Source: Gammaproteobacteria bacterium (GTDB lineage Bacteria > Pseudomonadota > Gammaproteobacteria > Eutrophobiales > Eutrophobiaceae). Taken from it: a stretch of 64,000 nt of DNA. Below are positions 36,359 to 44,054 of this stretch, in pieces. Where the stretch lies: assembly GCA_012103475.1 (NCBI GenBank), contig WLWS01000004.1, positions 533,404 through 597,403 of the forward strand, written 5' to 3'. The stretch's first letter is position 1. Each line of letters opens with the position of its first letter. Under the pieces are notes generated by a model. The model was not told the origin of the DNA and ran no database searches. It saw nothing but the letters and a program-made list of their open reading frames with translations. The translations under genes were made by a program, and so were the position numbers.

Positions 36359-36382
36359 CTAGGGGGGACAGATTTTCCCTAG
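36359..36382. promoter_or_regulatory. Inverted repeat CTAGGG-N12-CCCTAG
   Basis: CTAGGG (36359-36364) and CCCTAG (36377-36382) form an inverted repeat around a 12-base centre, upstream of the MBL remnant at 36444. A CCCCC tract at 36343-36347 can also pair with the GGGGGG at 36362-36367. It resembles a regulator site left over from the decayed catabolic gene, but no second copy was found in the window. Confidence 0.4.
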
Positions 36383-36443
36383 TTTTCCTGTCCAAATGCC
36401 TGTCTTATTTTTAACACGTAATCTCAACAGGGATGATCGATAC

Positions 36444-36716
36444 ATGACTAAGGCTTTTGCTTCCCAGGCTGATAAGGAAGAAAAACAGGTAACTTTCAGC
36501 AAACTTTCCGAAAACGCATACGCTTATACAGCCGAAGGCGATCCCAACACAGGCGTTGTCATTGGTGATGACAGAGTTCTGGTAGTCGATACTCAGGCCA
36601 CGCCAATGATGGTTGAGCGTGTCATTGAAAAAATAAGTACTGTTACCGACAAGCCGGTCAAGTATGTATTGATTCACTCTGGTATCCGGGCATGGATTAT
36701 TTCAGAACTGAAATAG
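36444..36716 (+). pseudogene. MBL-fold metallo-hydrolase, N-terminal fragment
   Basis: A 90-codon remnant of a metallo-beta-lactamase-fold hydrolase, normally about 320 residues. It keeps the N-terminal strand pattern LSENAYAYTAEGDPNTGVVI and the DRVLVVDTQATP segment, and ends right at KYVLIHSG where the metal-binding HxHxDH would begin. The metal site and the rest of the enzyme are absent; the reading frame runs into DUF2783-like sequence. A deletion of some 200 codons is the simplest explanation. An upstream ATG at 36396 is in frame but lacks similarity. Confidence 0.8.
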
Positions 36717-36895
36717 GAAAAATTGATCCGGATGCTTTCTGTGCGAGGCTAATCGATCTGCATGAAGGCTTGTCCGCCGAAAAAAGCCAGAAGCTGAATG
36801 CCTAGATGATACTAATGCTCGCCAACCATATCGGTGAGCAGAAGGTTCTGGATTAAGTTCTGGATTATCTGAAGTCCACTCTGGAACAGAATTAG
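36692..36895 (+). pseudogene. DUF2783 family protein, decayed
   Basis: Remnant of a small (about 60-70 residue) DUF2783 protein. The first frame gives DPDAFCARLIDLHEGLSAEK, then one base is lost at about 36780-36784. The next frame continues with SQKLNA, a TAG, ILMLANHIGEQKVLD, a TAA, and VLDYLKSTLEQN ending at TAG 36893-36895. The LANHIG core is characteristic. The gene is fused end to end with the MBL fragment by deletion. One frameshift and two stops exclude function. Confidence 0.75.
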
Positions 36896-36923
36896 TAAAA
36901 AGCCCTCTTAAACGGGGGCCATT

Positions 36924-37370
36924 TTATTTACCGGCGTTCGAAACAGCCTGAGTTGCCAGCACCGAGTGGATTTCCTCGGGAAGCACGGCCTTTTCACCCT
37001 TCGCATAGTCGTAACAAACAATCAGGCCATCTCCTACTGCCGCCATTTTCTGATGTCCAAGACTGTAAACAGCGTAATTCATGAGAAAACGATCTTCATG
37101 CAAATCACTGATGCTGGTACCGATCAATATATTATCCGGGTAGGTCAGTGGGAATTTAAAACGACATTGGGTCGAAGCAAGAATTGGTCCCAGTTGTTTT
37201 TCTTTGACCAAATCTAACAGCTTGTTGTCTTCGAAATAAAGAATACGGATTTTTTCGAAATAACGAAAATAGACTTTGTTGTTGACGTGTTGAAAGGCGT
37301 CCATATCATCCCATTCAACATTGTCTTCAATGACAAAAGGATACAAGTCTCTGAATTCTTTCTCAGTCAT
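36924..37370 (-). CDS. Acyl-CoA thioesterase (4-hydroxybenzoyl-CoA thioesterase fold)
   Basis: A 148-residue hotdog-fold thioesterase of the YbgC/FadM type. The catalytic Asp region is VEWDDMDAFQHVNNKVYFRY (about residues 18-37), with the typical D-x-D-x-x-x-HVNN pattern. It would hydrolyse a short or aromatic acyl-CoA. Its ATG overlaps the stop of the cytochrome c gene by one base, so it is the last gene of the aralkylamine dehydrogenase operon. A link to phenylacetyl-CoA-type intermediates is conceivable but not shown. Confidence 0.87.
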   Translation of the reverse strand: MTEKEFRDLYPFVIEDNVEWDDMDAFQHVNNKVYFRYFEKIRILYFEDNKLLDLVKEKQLGPILASTQCRFKFPLTYPDNILIGTSISDLHEDRFLMNYAVYSLGHQKMAAVGDGLIVCYDYAKGEKAVLPEEIHSVLATQAVSNAGK

Positions 37371-37801
37371 TAGTATGAACCGACTATCTTTTCCACCAGC
37401 GCATCTTTCACCGGAATAACATCAAGCAGAGGAGTTTTTCTGTATTCCGTAACTTCTGCTGCTGTATAAGGTTGAAAATCCTTATTCAACTGATCAGCAT
37501 TCATCGTATATAGAATCCAGTTTGTGACCTCGGCTAATTCGGCGTCACTAAGTGGAGAAGATGATGCCCCGGGCACCTGTACAAGAAATGGCCTTGGTTC
37601 AGCATTTTGTGCGAATTGACCAAGGTATTCGCCCAGATCGGGAACAATGCCTGCTGCACCCTTGCCACTCATGGTGTGGCAGCCCGCACAATACAAGGCG
37701 AAGTTCACACGAGCTCTGTCAGCATAGGATTCGAATTCAGGTGGCGCAGTCAGGCCGGAACAGGGAAGAAAACTGACGAGCAGTAATAGTAAAACACGCA
37801 T
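37370..37801 (-). CDS. Monohaem cytochrome c of the aralkylamine dehydrogenase operon
   Basis: About 143 residues. Signal peptide MRVLLLLLVSFLPCSGLTA at the start, then the haem attachment site CAGCH (residues 38-42) and the downstream VPGASSSPLSDAELAEVTNWILY, typical of class I c-type cytochromes. I start at ATG 37799-37801; the open frame extends 29 codons further into the preceding gene but without a fit. Only one haem motif is present, so this is not a MauG-type dihaem peroxidase. It is probably an electron acceptor for the dehydrogenase, in the role azurin plays in Alcaligenes. Confidence 0.85.
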   Translation of the reverse strand: MRVLLLLLVSFLPCSGLTAPPEFESYADRARVNFALYCAGCHTMSGKGAAGIVPDLGEYLGQFAQNAEPRPFLVQVPGASSSPLSDAELAEVTNWILYTMNADQLNKDFQPYTAAEVTEYRKTPLLDVIPVKDALVEKIVGSY

Positions 37802-37812
37802 TGAAAGTAGAG

Positions 37813-38379
37813 TTACTGTTTGTCTACCGCTACCCCAACAATAATACCCGTCGAGCAATGATAAATACTGCTTTCTGTACCAAGACACCAGTTAGTATCA
37901 TTATTGGAAAAAGCACGGTAAGGCGGCTTGTCAGCTTCATTCTTATTACACAGACAGCGACCACAACTGGTTTTCCCACAACAATCGTTGTAGGAAATGA
38001 TGTAGTGCTTTTTGTCGACCGGATTCATACAGGTACCTATCCAGGTCATTGGTGACATTTCCGTACCCGGAGGACAGGTCGTATGACTGCCACCACAGCA
38101 GCTACAGAGAAAACCATCGATCGCACAATAACGCCAGTAATCGCAGGAAGTAGGATCACCGGGATCTTCAATATTCCCGGTTGTTTGTGATGCAACACCG
38201 GGATAGCCATTACCGCCAGCTTCGGAGTCCCCACCTCCAGCTGCACGTGCGACAGGTAATAAGGGAATCGCGGTGGATCCGACCAGCACCGTACCAAGCC
38301 CGGTCAGAAAACTCCGGCGAGAGGTGACTCTGGCAATTTTTCGGGAAGACTTCTCAACAAACATATCAAGCCATTTCAT
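37813..38379 (-). CDS. aauA: Aralkylamine (aromatic amine) dehydrogenase light chain
   Basis: A 188-residue small subunit carrying the tryptophan tryptophylquinone cofactor. A twin-arginine-type leader is present (TSRRSFLTGLG, about residues 19-29). The mature part holds many Cys for disulfides. The two cofactor Trp are in CDYWRYCAIDG (about 79-89) and NDTNWCLG (about 160-167). DGFLCSCCGG and NDCCGKTSCGRC follow the aromatic amine dehydrogenase pattern; methylamine dehydrogenase has different residues there. It oxidises aralkylamines such as tyramine to aldehydes in the periplasm. Fourth gene of the operon. Confidence 0.93.
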   Translation of the reverse strand: MKWLDMFVEKSSRKIARVTSRRSFLTGLGTVLVGSTAIPLLPVARAAGGGDSEAGGNGYPGVASQTTGNIEDPGDPTSCDYWRYCAIDGFLCSCCGGSHTTCPPGTEMSPMTWIGTCMNPVDKKHYIISYNDCCGKTSCGRCLCNKNEADKPPYRAFSNNDTNWCLGTESSIYHCSTGIIVGVAVDKQ

Positions 38380-38391
38380 AAGTGAACTCTC

Positions 38392-39027
38392 CTACTGTGC
38401 CTCTTGTGACAGATCATCATTCTTTTCATTGGCGGAATAAGACTTAACATAGTCCTGTATGGAAGCCACCCCGCGCTCTTTCGATTCAAACAAACTCTCA
38501 AGATGCTCTCTTGAATTAATAATCCCCATCGAGGCAATTTTACCTTCTTCGTCGATTAATACCGCGTAAGGTAATTTGGACACACCATATGAACGACCCA
38601 GAATCTCCGATGAAATATAGGGAAACATCTGCAGCTCATGCTCGCTGATGTAACCTTTATGGTCATTATGTTCGCCGTCGCTGGCAAGGATAATGTCCAG
38701 CCAGTCTTTCTCACCCTTCTTTGCTGATTTAACCACCGGAAGTAATGTTTTGCATACAGGACAGGTAGGTGACACAAAAAATACCAGCTTGCTTTTTTTA
38801 TTCTCCGGTACACCGCCAATAGTAATCAGATTCCCATCAATGTCCTGAAGATCGAGGCTCGGGGCTTCCCCACCCACGCTTAAGTTCTGATTGACCATCA
38901 GAGCCCCGGCTGGCGCAACTCTTTCATAGAGCACACCGATTTGCCTGACCAGAGCAAAAATCATGACGCCCATGGCGATCACGACTATCCAGAGCAGGAT
39001 GTTAGAGACGATTAAAGTTTCAACCAT
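38392..39027 (-). CDS. aauD: AauD/MauD, thioredoxin-like maturation protein
   Basis: A 211-residue protein with one N-terminal membrane segment (about residues 8-28) and a periplasmic thioredoxin-like domain. The active-site motif is SPTCPVCKTLLP (about 89-100, C-P-V-C). MauD homologues help form the many disulfides of the light chain and are needed for its stability. The gene overlaps the upstream aauE by eight bases and is followed by aauA after 12 bases. This position fits the order aauB-E-D-A. Confidence 0.9.
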   Translation of the reverse strand: MVETLIVSNILLWIVVIAMGVMIFALVRQIGVLYERVAPAGALMVNQNLSVGGEAPSLDLQDIDGNLITIGGVPENKKSKLVFFVSPTCPVCKTLLPVVKSAKKGEKDWLDIILASDGEHNDHKGYISEHELQMFPYISSEILGRSYGVSKLPYAVLIDEEGKIASMGIINSREHLESLFESKERGVASIQDYVKSYSANEKNDDLSQEAQ

Positions 39028-39562
39028 GATTTCTTAAACCCTTTAGTAAATCCCTGTTGACCAGTAACTGGTTAACAATATTGTAAAACAGACAACCGAC
39101 AATCGCAGCCAGCAGAGCAATACTCCAGTCAAGCCAGAAGGGCTCTCTTGATTGTATGGCGGCAATTACACAGTAGGAAAAAAACAAAAGTACGCTGTTT
39201 CTCAGAATCAACCATTCACTGATAGCCTGCTTCTGATCAATTCCTCCACAACCACAATCGATACTGCGACGTCCCTTAAGCAAATTCAGACCGATGGCGA
39301 AAATGTACATCAACAAAAGAGCCCCGGCTAAAATTGCAGCTACTGCCGCGCTTTGTGGAACAAGCAATGCAAGACCACAGAATAATTCCAGCGCTGGTAT
39401 TGCATAGCTAAAGAGCCCTAACGAAGCTTCAGGCAGCAAACGATAATTACGCAGGGTTTCTGTAAACTCGTCGAGGTTCTGCCATTTATGAAAACTGGCA
39501 ACGAGAAAGACATAACTGAGAATCAGTGAACAGGTAATAATAAAGACAGGATCAAGTTTCAT
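39020..39562 (-). CDS. aauE: AauE/MauE, membrane maturation protein
   Basis: A 180-residue inner-membrane protein with four or five hydrophobic segments, of the MauE/DoxX-like family. The conserved cysteines are in RRSIDCGCGGIDQ (about residues 98-110). It works with MauD in disulfide formation of the dehydrogenase small subunit. It follows aauB after eight bases and overlaps aauD. No damage seen. Confidence 0.9.
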   Translation of the reverse strand: MKLDPVFIITCSLILSYVFLVASFHKWQNLDEFTETLRNYRLLPEASLGLFSYAIPALELFCGLALLVPQSAAVAAILAGALLLMYIFAIGLNLLKGRRSIDCGCGGIDQKQAISEWLILRNSVLLFFSYCVIAAIQSREPFWLDWSIALLAAIVGCLFYNIVNQLLVNRDLLKGLRNHG

Positions 39563-39570
39563 AGCATAGT

Positions 39571-40716
39571 CTAATTGGCAGCGTGTAACACCATCGGCAT
39601 CTCAAACGCGCGCCCACCTATCATTCTCTGCCAGCTTCCGTCAGTAGCGGAATAAATATCCAGATCATAATTACCATTGGTTACCACCAAATGTGGCTTG
39701 TCGCCCTTCGTTACTTCTATGGACACACCCCATTCTTTCAAAACTACACGCTTGATTCGTTTTTTCATAGTTGTATCAAAAACCCAAACTTCACTTCCTC
39801 CGTTTTTGTGAGAGCCGTTGAAACCATCTTTATGCATCAGTACATACAGCTGGCCATTAGCGTGTGCACTGACAATCTGCCAGCCACCGGGCCGCCAGTT
39901 TTCCGCCATCTCTTTTTTCGAAAGCATCGACCAGCTTTTTCCTGCCTTCGGTTTCGCCGAAGATAGGTCAACAGGATAAATCTGCCCCTTGAAGGAAGGG
40001 AAATAAGCAGTATTTCCTATCTTACCGTTGAACATGAACAGTGGATCATCATCACCGCTGAAAAATTTTGCCGTACGCTCCTGCTTGTTAATGCTGCCGT
40101 CTTTATTAAGATGGGAAACCAGCATCAGATCATCACTACACAGGGATGCGAAACTGAGCTTTGCTGTCGGATAAATCATACTGCAGCCCGGTATCTGTAC
40201 TTCCGAGACAATTTTCCTTTTCTCGATATCAATGACTGTTACCGAGGTGGCTGGTGAGAAATTCATCAACAATAAAAACTGTTCATTATTAAGAAACTGT
40301 AAACTGCTTTTAAAAGTAACGAACTGCCCGCGTTTACCGCCGGGCAAGACAATTTCATCAATTGGACTCAGATTGACTCTGTCATAGATGGTAATGACGT
40401 CAGTACGCTCACCGCGCAATCTTTTGGAGTAAAAAGTTTCTGCTGCGTAGAGCTCAGGACGGGTGTTCGCAGGCAGAAAAGAACCGAATTGACCAACTCC
40501 GAGCGAACCCTTGTAATGGCGATTCTCGGCTGCTACGTCAACTATGACTACTTTGCCATCAAGCAAGGAATAGAAATTTGTGTCGTGTGCGTAGACCCAA
40601 CTATCCGGGTAAGTGGCAGGTAATTTTTCAATAATGCCAATTTCGTCTACCGGCAACTCGGCCTGCACGAGGACACTGAAAACCAGAACAAGAACACCAA
40701 TCAAAAGCTGCTTCAT
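39571..40716 (-). CDS. aauB: Aralkylamine dehydrogenase heavy chain
   Basis: A 381-residue beta-propeller large subunit with an N-terminal signal peptide (about residues 1-19, to LVQAEL). Propeller-type repeats include SWVYAHDTNFYSLLDGKVVI, and the segment GGWQIVSAHANGQLYVLMHK (about 276-295) carries the GQLYVLMH signature of this subunit type. It is moderately short for the family (about 390-430). It is the first gene of the operon aauBEDA-cytochrome c-thioesterase. Its start lies about 50 bases from a palindromic operator at 40765-40780. Confidence 0.92.
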   Translation of the reverse strand: MKQLLIGVLVLVFSVLVQAELPVDEIGIIEKLPATYPDSWVYAHDTNFYSLLDGKVVIVDVAAENRHYKGSLGVGQFGSFLPANTRPELYAAETFYSKRLRGERTDVITIYDRVNLSPIDEIVLPGGKRGQFVTFKSSLQFLNNEQFLLLMNFSPATSVTVIDIEKRKIVSEVQIPGCSMIYPTAKLSFASLCSDDLMLVSHLNKDGSINKQERTAKFFSGDDDPLFMFNGKIGNTAYFPSFKGQIYPVDLSSAKPKAGKSWSMLSKKEMAENWRPGGWQIVSAHANGQLYVLMHKDGFNGSHKNGGSEVWVFDTTMKKRIKRVVLKEWGVSIEVTKGDKPHLVVTNGNYDLDIYSATDGSWQRMIGGRAFEMPMVLHAAN

Positions 40717-40764
40717 ATATATACTCCGACGATTACTAGCGTGCGCATTCTAGCACGACCGATA

Positions 40765-40780
40765 TTGGACATATGTCCTA
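40765..40780. promoter_or_regulatory. TetR-type operator before the aau operon
   Basis: The palindrome GGAC-ATAT-GTCC (40767-40778), flanked by TT and TA, lies 49 bases upstream of the aauB start. GGAC-N4-GTC[CT] also occurs twice between the TonB receptor and the tetR gene 2.5 kb away. The common pattern suggests one repressor, probably the neighbouring TetR protein. This is an inference. Confidence 0.7.
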
Positions 40781-40821
40781 AACTATAAGCCTTTATCACA
40801 TAAAATCAAGAAACAACTTAT

Positions 40822-40854
40822 AAAAAAGCCAGTTGTCCTTCCGGGACAACTGGC
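40822..40854 (-). terminator. Rho-independent terminator of the TonB receptor gene
   Basis: An 11-base-pair perfect stem, GCCAGTTGTCC (40828-40838) with GGACAACTGGC (40844-40854), has a short loop and is followed on the minus strand by six T (40822-40827). It ends the receptor transcript 27 bases after its stop codon and insulates the downstream aau operon. Confidence 0.9.
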
Positions 40855-40880
40855 CTGACAGACAAGATCTTTAAGGGATA

Positions 40881-43100
40881 CTAGAAATTATAATTCACAC
40901 TACCTCCGACCCAACGTGGACGGCCGTAGTACTCTTCAATCCAGCCCAGAGCGGCGGCCAGATCGAAAGACTGAACAATATATTCTTCATCGGTAATGTT
41001 ATTGGCAAAAACCGCCACTTCCCATTTTTCATCAGCGGTTGTATACGACAGACGCGCGTTGGCAACATGATATCCGTCTTCCGTCACAGCGGGCGCCCTT
41101 GTGAGACTATGATAGTGCTCGGAACGATAGTGAAAATCACCCTGTATCGCCATACTGCCATTAAAAGCTGCCCACTCATATCGGGCCAGACCGCTCAGGT
41201 TCCATTTTGGCGTTTGTACAGCCCGGGTCTTAACGCCGGTAGGCAAGGTAACTTCGTTGTCGTTGTAGGAAACACCAAACATCAGATCCAGACCCTCCAT
41301 GGGTGAGGCAAACAATTCAGCTTCAAAACCGTAGTTCTTTGCATCAGGTGCGCTGACTACGTTGGTCGCCAGGCCTATAATGTCGAAGGCCTGATAGTCT
41401 TTATAGTCATTGTAGTACAAGGCCACGTTAAGACGTGCCAGACCATCCATCAGAGTTGATTTGAATCCGAGTTCAAAAGCGTCCAGTTCTTCTTCATTGA
41501 ATCTGAAAAAAGCATCAGTCGCGTTCTGATCAGGTGAAACAGTAGGATCCAGAGCACTTAAATCGAACGGAGAGTTAAAGCCCCCTCCTTTTACACCACG
41601 ATTCCAGCTTGCGTACACGAGTAAATCATCCGTAGGTGTCCAGTCCAGCTCAACTTTAGCCGACCATAAACCTTCGTCATATTTACCTGTATAGGTTCCC
41701 AGTGTTGCCAGAATGTTCGGGTTGCCGTTGCGTTCTATAGAACCGTCTCTTGGAAATTCGACAGCGTTGTTGGCGTATCTGATATCAACGCTTTCTTCAA
41801 TCCAGCGAAACCCACCGATGAGGGTAAAGTTGTCGCTAAGACTGTATTCCACCTGTCCGAATATTGAGAACGAATCTTTTTCCTGTGTTGAAGGGGTGTC
41901 GAGGCCGGTTATCGGCGGCAGACCACCAAGACCGAAAACCGGAATTTCCGCGCCGTTCGCATCTGAAGAATCTATCTTCAGGTAATACAAACCAGTAACC
42001 CACTTCATTTGCTCGTTCTCACCGTTCAGGCGAAATTCCTGCGACCATTGTTCTGCATCAGTATTCAGAAAAAAGTTGAAATCATTAAAGGGGCTTGCAT
42101 CGGAATCTTCAATATAGTCCCGCTCTACTGATTGATAATCAGTGATACTGGTGAAGTCCATAGAGTCCAGACTCCATTTCAAGGTTCCGCTAAAACCGTA
42201 AGTTTCGAGATCATTGAAACCCAGTCGGTCGTAGTCACCAGTGAATACATCACCGTCCAGATCGCTATAACCATTGAAATTGCCGGTACCCGGTGTTTTA
42301 AACCCCAGGCCGGTTGCCGGATCAAACGAGCCGTCCACATTGTTAAAAAAACCTGTGCGAATCTGCTGCAGTGAATAACGGGCATTGAGTAAAAACTCCA
42401 CATCTTCATTAGGAGTAAATAACAACTGCACCCTGCCAGCGTAATCATTAGCGTTATTCAAATCGTTACCGGGATCAAGCCGGTTGGTAACATAACCGCT
42501 ATTATGGTGAGTAGATATTGACGCTCTGGCCGCCACGGTATCACTGAGCGCACCGCCCACAGCACCTTCAAATTTGACCTGATCATTCTCACCGACGGTA
42601 ACCTGACCATAGCCATTAAATTCCTGTTCCGGTTTACGAGTAACAAAATGCGCCAGACCTCCGGTCGCGTTTCGACCAAACAGTGTTCCCTGTGGGCCGC
42701 GTAATATTTCAACACGCTCCATATCAAAAAGCATGAAGCCCGCCCCGGACATCTGCGAGATATAAACTTCATCTACATAGAGAGAAACAGGGCTTTCCTG
42801 ATTGGCTACAAAGTCACTGTTGGCCGCACCGCGAATAGCCAGACCGTAGTTGGCTTCGCCGTTAGGTTGCACAGTCGAAACGCCCGGCGCTAAAGCTGTT
42901 ATCTGTTGTGCGTTGGAGTAGCCGAGCGTGCGCATCTGATCACCTGTAAAGGCTGTGATTGCGATACCGACATCCTGTACGTTCTGCTCACGCTTTTGCG
43001 CAGTTACCACCACTTCTTCAAGCAGTGCAGCCTGGACAACAAAAGGCGCCAGTAACAAAGTCAGTAAACTTTTCCTGAATATTGAAACCTGTAAACTCAT
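40881..43100 (-). CDS. TonB-dependent receptor upstream of the aralkylamine dehydrogenase operon
   Basis: About 739 residues. Signal peptide to residue 24 (LLTLLLAPFVVQA), TonB box EEVVVTAQKREQNVQDVGI, and a plug with EILRGPQGTLFGRNATGGLA (about residues 130-149). The barrel ends in GGSVNYNF with a terminal Phe. I start at the ATG at 43098-43100, preceded by GGAGAG; an ATG 51 bases upstream is in frame but would bury the signal peptide. It is of the large group often found with catabolic clusters in marine bacteria. Two operator-like repeats lie between it and the tetR gene, so it likely belongs to the same regulon as the aau operon. Confidence 0.92.
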   Translation of the reverse strand: MSLQVSIFRKSLLTLLLAPFVVQAALLEEVVVTAQKREQNVQDVGIAITAFTGDQMRTLGYSNAQQITALAPGVSTVQPNGEANYGLAIRGAANSDFVANQESPVSLYVDEVYISQMSGAGFMLFDMERVEILRGPQGTLFGRNATGGLAHFVTRKPEQEFNGYGQVTVGENDQVKFEGAVGGALSDTVAARASISTHHNSGYVTNRLDPGNDLNNANDYAGRVQLLFTPNEDVEFLLNARYSLQQIRTGFFNNVDGSFDPATGLGFKTPGTGNFNGYSDLDGDVFTGDYDRLGFNDLETYGFSGTLKWSLDSMDFTSITDYQSVERDYIEDSDASPFNDFNFFLNTDAEQWSQEFRLNGENEQMKWVTGLYYLKIDSSDANGAEIPVFGLGGLPPITGLDTPSTQEKDSFSIFGQVEYSLSDNFTLIGGFRWIEESVDIRYANNAVEFPRDGSIERNGNPNILATLGTYTGKYDEGLWSAKVELDWTPTDDLLVYASWNRGVKGGGFNSPFDLSALDPTVSPDQNATDAFFRFNEEELDAFELGFKSTLMDGLARLNVALYYNDYKDYQAFDIIGLATNVVSAPDAKNYGFEAELFASPMEGLDLMFGVSYNDNEVTLPTGVKTRAVQTPKWNLSGLARYEWAAFNGSMAIQGDFHYRSEHYHSLTRAPAVTEDGYHVANARLSYTTADEKWEVAVFANNITDEEYIVQSFDLAAALGWIEEYYGRPRWVGGSVNYNF

Positions 43101-43200
43101 AGTAATTCTCTCCTGGAGTCTAAAAATCCGAATAGAAAATATTCTTTCCACTCATTAGTTTTTCATTTGCCCTAATTGACACAATTTGCGACATTAGAAC

Positions 43201-43216
43201 TAGGACACTCGTCCAC
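43201..43216. promoter_or_regulatory. TetR-type operator, receptor-proximal copy
   Basis: TAGGAC-ACTC-GTCCAC. The arms GGAC and GTCC surround a four-base centre, as before the aau operon. It lies 101 bases from the start of the TonB receptor gene. Its centre is 18 bases from that of the next copy. Confidence 0.65.
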
Positions 43217-43218
43217 TT

Positions 43219-43234
43219 TAGGACGACTGTCTAA
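43219..43234. promoter_or_regulatory. TetR-type operator, tetR-proximal copy
   Basis: TAGGAC-GACT-GTCTAA, the third member of the family, with one changed base in the right arm. It forms a tandem with the copy at 43201-43216. A further half-site TAGGAC at 43364-43369 lies just before the tetR start (43384). The tandem sits in the 283-base divergent region, which otherwise is AT-rich and holds no gene. Confidence 0.65.
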
Positions 43235-43383
43235 ATGTAGTCGCATTTTAGTTGTTGGTAAAGTACAAAAATTAGGTCGGATAACATAAAAACTTTCTTT
43301 AATAGCCGTATTTACCCTTTATTTTTGTTGCTTATATACAACGTATTTATTGATTTTCGAAAATAGGACAAGCTGTACACCAA

Positions 43384-44054
43384 ATGATTCTCCGTAAAGG
43401 TCACACCCTGAACCGCCCCGGAACGGCTACACAGAAAAAAGGACTGTCACGACTGCTGAGTATTCTCGATGCTGCCAGAGATATTTTCATGGAGCAGGGC
43501 TACAACAGTCTGACTATGCGCAAAGTCGCCAGTAAGGCCAACATTTCAATTGGTAACCTGAATTATTATTATCGTACCAAGGAAGACCTGCTTCGGGATC
43601 TGCTGGAATACGTTATAAACCCCTATCTTGAAGAATTTGATCGGGTTCAGTCTGAAGCAGGTGAATCATCTCGGGAAAAAATCCGTGCTGTTCTGGGATT
43701 CTGGATGTCCGATCTTGGCACAGCCGAGACCACCGGTTTTTTTCCAGAATGCTGGGCTCTGGCTAATCACAATCCTTTTGTCGCTGAGTTGATTGATGAT
43801 CTCTACAAAAAAGCGGACAACCATTAATCGAATTGATTCCGCAAATCAATCCAACACTGAATCAGCAGGAGACTGAAGAGATTGCCCTGTTAATGTGTGC
43901 CTCAATGGAAGGTCTGACGGTTTTCGCAGGTTACCAGAAACCCTGGGCAGGCAAGTTACCTGCTCTGACTCAGATGAGTATTGAAAATTTTATGAATATC
44001 ATCGAAAACACTAAAGGCTCAAAATTAACACACCGTAATCCGGCCGGTGAGTAA
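43384..44054 (+). pseudogene. TetR-family regulator, frameshifted
   Basis: A TetR-type repressor of about 220 residues in two frames. The N-terminal part (43384-43827) has the DNA-binding domain ILDAARDIFMEQGYNSLTMR with KANISIGNLNYYYRTKEDLL. It stops at TAA after KKADNH. The ligand-binding part continues in another frame as LIELIPQINPTLNQQETEEI to the stop at 44052-44054. One base seems to be missing around 43820-43825. The DNA-binding domain is intact. If the indel is real, the truncated protein may not respond to its ligand. It overlaps the MFS gene by eight bases. Confidence 0.82.

Noticed and set aside
36396..36443. Earlier ATG for the MBL remnant
   Set aside because: The added 16 residues do not match the family, and MTKAFASQAD at 36444 is the familiar start.
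37813..40716. Methylamine dehydrogenase as the identity of the TTQ operon
   Set aside because: The light chain has the aromatic-amine-type cysteine and loop pattern (DGFLCSCCGG, DCCGKTSCGRC), which methylamine dehydrogenase lacks. Context with an aromatic amino acid decarboxylase agrees.
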